Shown here piece after piece: positions 7,736 through 9,290 of a stretch of DNA of 9,290 bases (positions within the stretch are counted from its first letter, which is position 1; the number at the start of each line of letters is the position of its first letter). The notes beneath the pieces were generated by a model. It had not been told where the DNA came from. It made no database searches and was given only the letters and a program-made list of their open reading frames with translations. Source of the stretch: JAJYSO01 sp964495935. GTDB taxonomy: Bacteria > Bacteroidota > Bacteroidia > Flavobacteriales > Flavobacteriaceae. The DNA lies in contig CAZBXQ010000098.1 in NCBI GenBank assembly GCA_964495935.1, positions 1-9,290 of the forward strand. Direction: 5' to 3'. Both the position numbers and the translations under genes were made by a program.

Positions 7736-8725
7736 ATGGATTTTATCATTACATGGGTAAACGGAGAGGATCCGGAATGGATAAAGGAGTACTTAAAATA
7801 CAAAAAGGAGGATTCCATAGCCACCCACAAAGCGCGATTCCGGAATTGGGAAAACTTAACATACTGGTTTAGGGGTGTCGAAAAATTTGCTCCCTGGGTG
7901 AATAAAATTCATTTTGTCACAAATGATAAAATTCCGAAATGGCTGAATCCTCATCATCCCAAATTAAATATCGTTCGACACCGGGATTTTATGCCCAAAG
8001 AATATTTACCCACTTTTAATTCCAGTTCTATTGAACTCAATTTTCATCGTATCAAAGGCCTGGGGGAGGAATATGTTAATTTCAACGATGATATTTTTAT
8101 TCTGAACTCCCTGAGGAAAGAAGACTTCTTTAAAGACGGCAAAATCTGTGACACCGCTTTAATACAGCCCGTAATTGGTTGGAATTTCAACCTGGTATTA
8201 TTACGAAACATGTCGATTATCAAAAAACATTTTATTGCTCGACATGTCATGTTACAAAAACCTTCTAATTGGTTCTCGTTGCAGTATGGCATTCGAAATA
8301 GTATTCGAAACCTCTTACATTGCTTGGCTTCAGGCAGTCATTTTTCCGGATTTTATAATTTTCATTTGCCCCAACCCACAAGAAAAAGTACTTTAGAGAT
8401 GCTTTGGGAAAAGGAATATGCGACTTTAGATGAATCCTCCAAACATACGTTTAGGAGCTATTCCTCTGTCAATCAGTACCTGACTCTTTATTGGGAATTT
8501 GCAAGCAATAATTTTAACCCTATCAACAAAGAGAAACTGGGAAAAACTTTTGAGTTGCATGCCCATTCCATCCGGGAAGCAGGAGCATTTATAAGAAAGC
8601 AGACAAAGCCGCTGGTCTGCGTCAACGATCATCCGAATATGAAGGATGATTTTAAAACGGCCAAACAGGAAATTATCAACAGCCTGAAGCAAATCCTACC
8701 TGATAAATCAGAATTTGAAATTTAA
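7736..8725 (+). CDS. Stealth-family sugar-phosphate transferase (capsular polysaccharide phosphotransferase)
   Basis: A 329-residue protein with the conserved regions of Stealth proteins in order. CR1 is at 1-15 (MDFIITWVNGEDPEW). CR2 runs from about 34 to 135 and includes RFRNWENLTYWFRGVEKFAP, WVNKIHFVTNDKIPKWLN, LPTFNSSSIELNFHRIKGL and VNFNDDIFI. A CR3-like part lies near 210-227 (HLPQPTRKSTLEML) and CR4 near 278-298, ending PLVCVNDHP. Family knowledge: Stealth enzymes transfer hexose-1-phosphate or GlcNAc-1-phosphate from a nucleotide sugar to a glycan, as in bacterial capsule and wall synthesis and in the animal lysosomal enzyme GlcNAc-phosphotransferase. The length fits the bacterial members and all key motifs, including FNDD, look intact. 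It starts 12 bp after the glycosyltransferase remnant on the same strand, so the two were probably co-transcribed. The ATG at 7736 is set by CR1, which begins at the first residue. Confidence 0.93.
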   Translation: MDFIITWVNGEDPEWIKEYLKYKKEDSIATHKARFRNWENLTYWFRGVEKFAPWVNKIHFVTNDKIPKWLNPHHPKLNIVRHRDFMPKEYLPTFNSSSIELNFHRIKGLGEEYVNFNDDIFILNSLRKEDFFKDGKICDTALIQPVIGWNFNLVLLRNMSIIKKHFIARHVMLQKPSNWFSLQYGIRNSIRNLLHCLASGSHFSGFYNFHLPQPTRKSTLEMLWEKEYATLDESSKHTFRSYSSVNQYLTLYWEFASNNFNPINKEKLGKTFELHAHSIREAGAFIRKQTKPLVCVNDHPNMKDDFKTAKQEIINSLKQILPDKSEFEI

Positions 8726-8884
8726 AGTCCGATTGACACTACTTTACCTCATTTCAAATAGCGTTTTCTAATCGCTAACCAAAAGGAGCTGACTGTATAG
8801 AGTGCCTGTAAAGCCTATGAATATAATGAGGAGTGTGATCCTTGCCTGAAAGTAACCTTCCCATTATTTTTTTCGGAGTGATTT

Positions 8885-8914
8885 GTCATTCCGGTACGCA
8901 GTGAGGAATCTCAC
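8885..8914 (+). repeat. Dispersed hairpin element, copy A
   Basis: The sequence starts GTCATTCCGGTACGCAGTGA and continues GGAATCTCAC. ATTCC at its left pairs with GGAAT at its right. It resembles the GTCATTxCGxxCGxAGxGAGxAATCT elements that I recall as scattered between genes in many bacteria, including Bacteroidota. The function is unknown; such elements are usually transcribed as hairpins in 3' regions. Confidence 0.7.
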
Positions 8915-8939
8915 ATTTGTAGTTTCAGAAGAGAAAAAA

Positions 8940-8966
8940 AGATCCCTTGCCTTTGCTCTGGATGAC
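8940..8966 (-). repeat. Dispersed hairpin element, copy B, inverted
   Basis: Read on the minus strand it starts GTCATCCAGAGCAAAGGCAA and ends GGGATCT. ATCC pairs with GGAT in the same positions as the stem of copies A and C. It is in the opposite orientation to both neighbours, 25 bp from copy A and 31 bp from copy C. Confidence 0.6.
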
Positions 8967-8997
8967 GGGAAACATCAAAGATTGTTATAGAAAGAAT

Positions 8998-9022
8998 GTC
9001 ATTTCGACGAAGGAGAAATCTT
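8998..9022 (+). repeat. Dispersed hairpin element, copy C
   Basis: The sequence starts GTCATTTCGACGAAGGAGAA and ends ATCTT. ATTTC pairs with GAAAT. Compared with copy A, both arms of the stem differ at the same pair (C:G in A, T:A in C), so pairing is kept by a compensatory change. Confidence 0.7.
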
Positions 9023-9103
9023 TTTCCTGTTCATGGATGGATTTGAGGTTCAATAAAATTTAGTTAGAGTTTTGAAAGATTAAAAAAGAAAGCGAGCCTA
9101 ATT

Positions 9104-9140
9104 CCCCTCTGGTAGAGGGGTGCCCGCAGGGCGGGGTGTC
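9104..9140. repeat. GC-rich double-hairpin intergenic element
   Basis: CCCCTCT (9104-9110) pairs perfectly with AGAGGGG (9114-9120) around a GGT loop. Directly after it, GCCC (9122-9125) pairs with GGGC (9129-9132) around GCA, and GGGGTGTC follows. The block is strikingly GC-rich in AT-rich surroundings. I recall similar CCCCTC-AGAGGGGTGCCC-GGGCGGGGTG elements as dispersed repeats in flavobacterial genomes. No T-tract follows, so a simple intrinsic terminator is unlikely. Confidence 0.7.
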
Positions 9141-9290
9141 GATTTCGGAACCATAAGCATACATTGATACTTGGAATAGTAACTTCGAAACTTTTATAAA
9201 GTATCAGTTAATTATGCAAATAGTTAGATAAGATTATTCACCTCCCGATAGAATACCTTTAGATTTGTATAGTGTTAAAATCAATAGTTA

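Larger units (their letters stand above)
8726..9290. other. Gene-free 565 bp rich in small hairpin elements
   Basis: I see no coding sequence, tRNA or rRNA. The left end has a weak inverted repeat, TAGCG (8759-8763) and CGCTA (8773-8777), without a T-tract, so a terminator for the Stealth gene is not established. The centre and right hold the hairpin elements listed separately. The rest is AT-rich and unassigned. Confidence 0.6.

Noticed and set aside
8759..8777. TAGCG/CGCTA inverted repeat as terminator of the Stealth gene
   Set aside because: Only 5 bp with a 9-nt loop and no T-tract on the plus strand; too weak to call.

Overview
The window looks like a chromosomal segment from a member of the Bacteroidota, probably a flavobacterium. 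The pointers are a moderately AT-rich composition, genes without Shine-Dalgarno-like sites, signal peptides of Bacteroidota style (cleavage near NAQ and ALSQ), a DUF2207 membrane protein with a glycine-rich tail, and intergenic hairpin elements of types I recall from flavobacterial genomes. This assignment is an inference from style, not a match to a known genome.

Positions 1-3226 are one long CRISPR array that is already running at base 1. There are 44 visible repeats of 37 bp and 42 readable spacers of 34-38 nt, with one assembly gap of exactly 100 N (1639-1738). The last repeat has lost its final C and no repeat follows, so the right end is the old (trailer) end; the leader, the newest spacers and any cas genes would lie left of the window. 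No cas gene is present here. Repeats end in ATTAAGAC, which resembles the ATTGAAAC-type 5' handle of Cas6-processed class 1 systems (type I or III); the subtype cannot be fixed from the array alone.

The spacers are the most interesting content. One repeat-spacer unit is duplicated in tandem. Spacers 2, 3 and 40 are diverged versions of one site. Spacers 19/27 share 15 nt and 15/26 share 14 nt. Many spacers contain an inverted repeat. A block of eight consecutive repeats carries the same G-to-A variant and is flanked by canonical repeats.

After about 500 bp without a supported gene come two convergent genes 14 bp apart: a DUF2207 membrane protein (plus strand) and a secreted, acidic, coiled-coil protein of unknown function (minus strand). 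About 260 bp further on is a surface-polysaccharide pair on the plus strand: a broken family-2 glycosyltransferase (5' truncated, one frameshift near 7141) and, 12 bp downstream, an intact Stealth-family sugar-phosphate transferase. The glycosyltransferase would have extended a cell-surface glycan to which the Stealth enzyme adds a sugar-1-phosphate; here only the second enzyme seems usable.

The last 565 bp hold no gene but contain three copies of a short hairpin element (two direct, one inverted) and a separate double-hairpin element.
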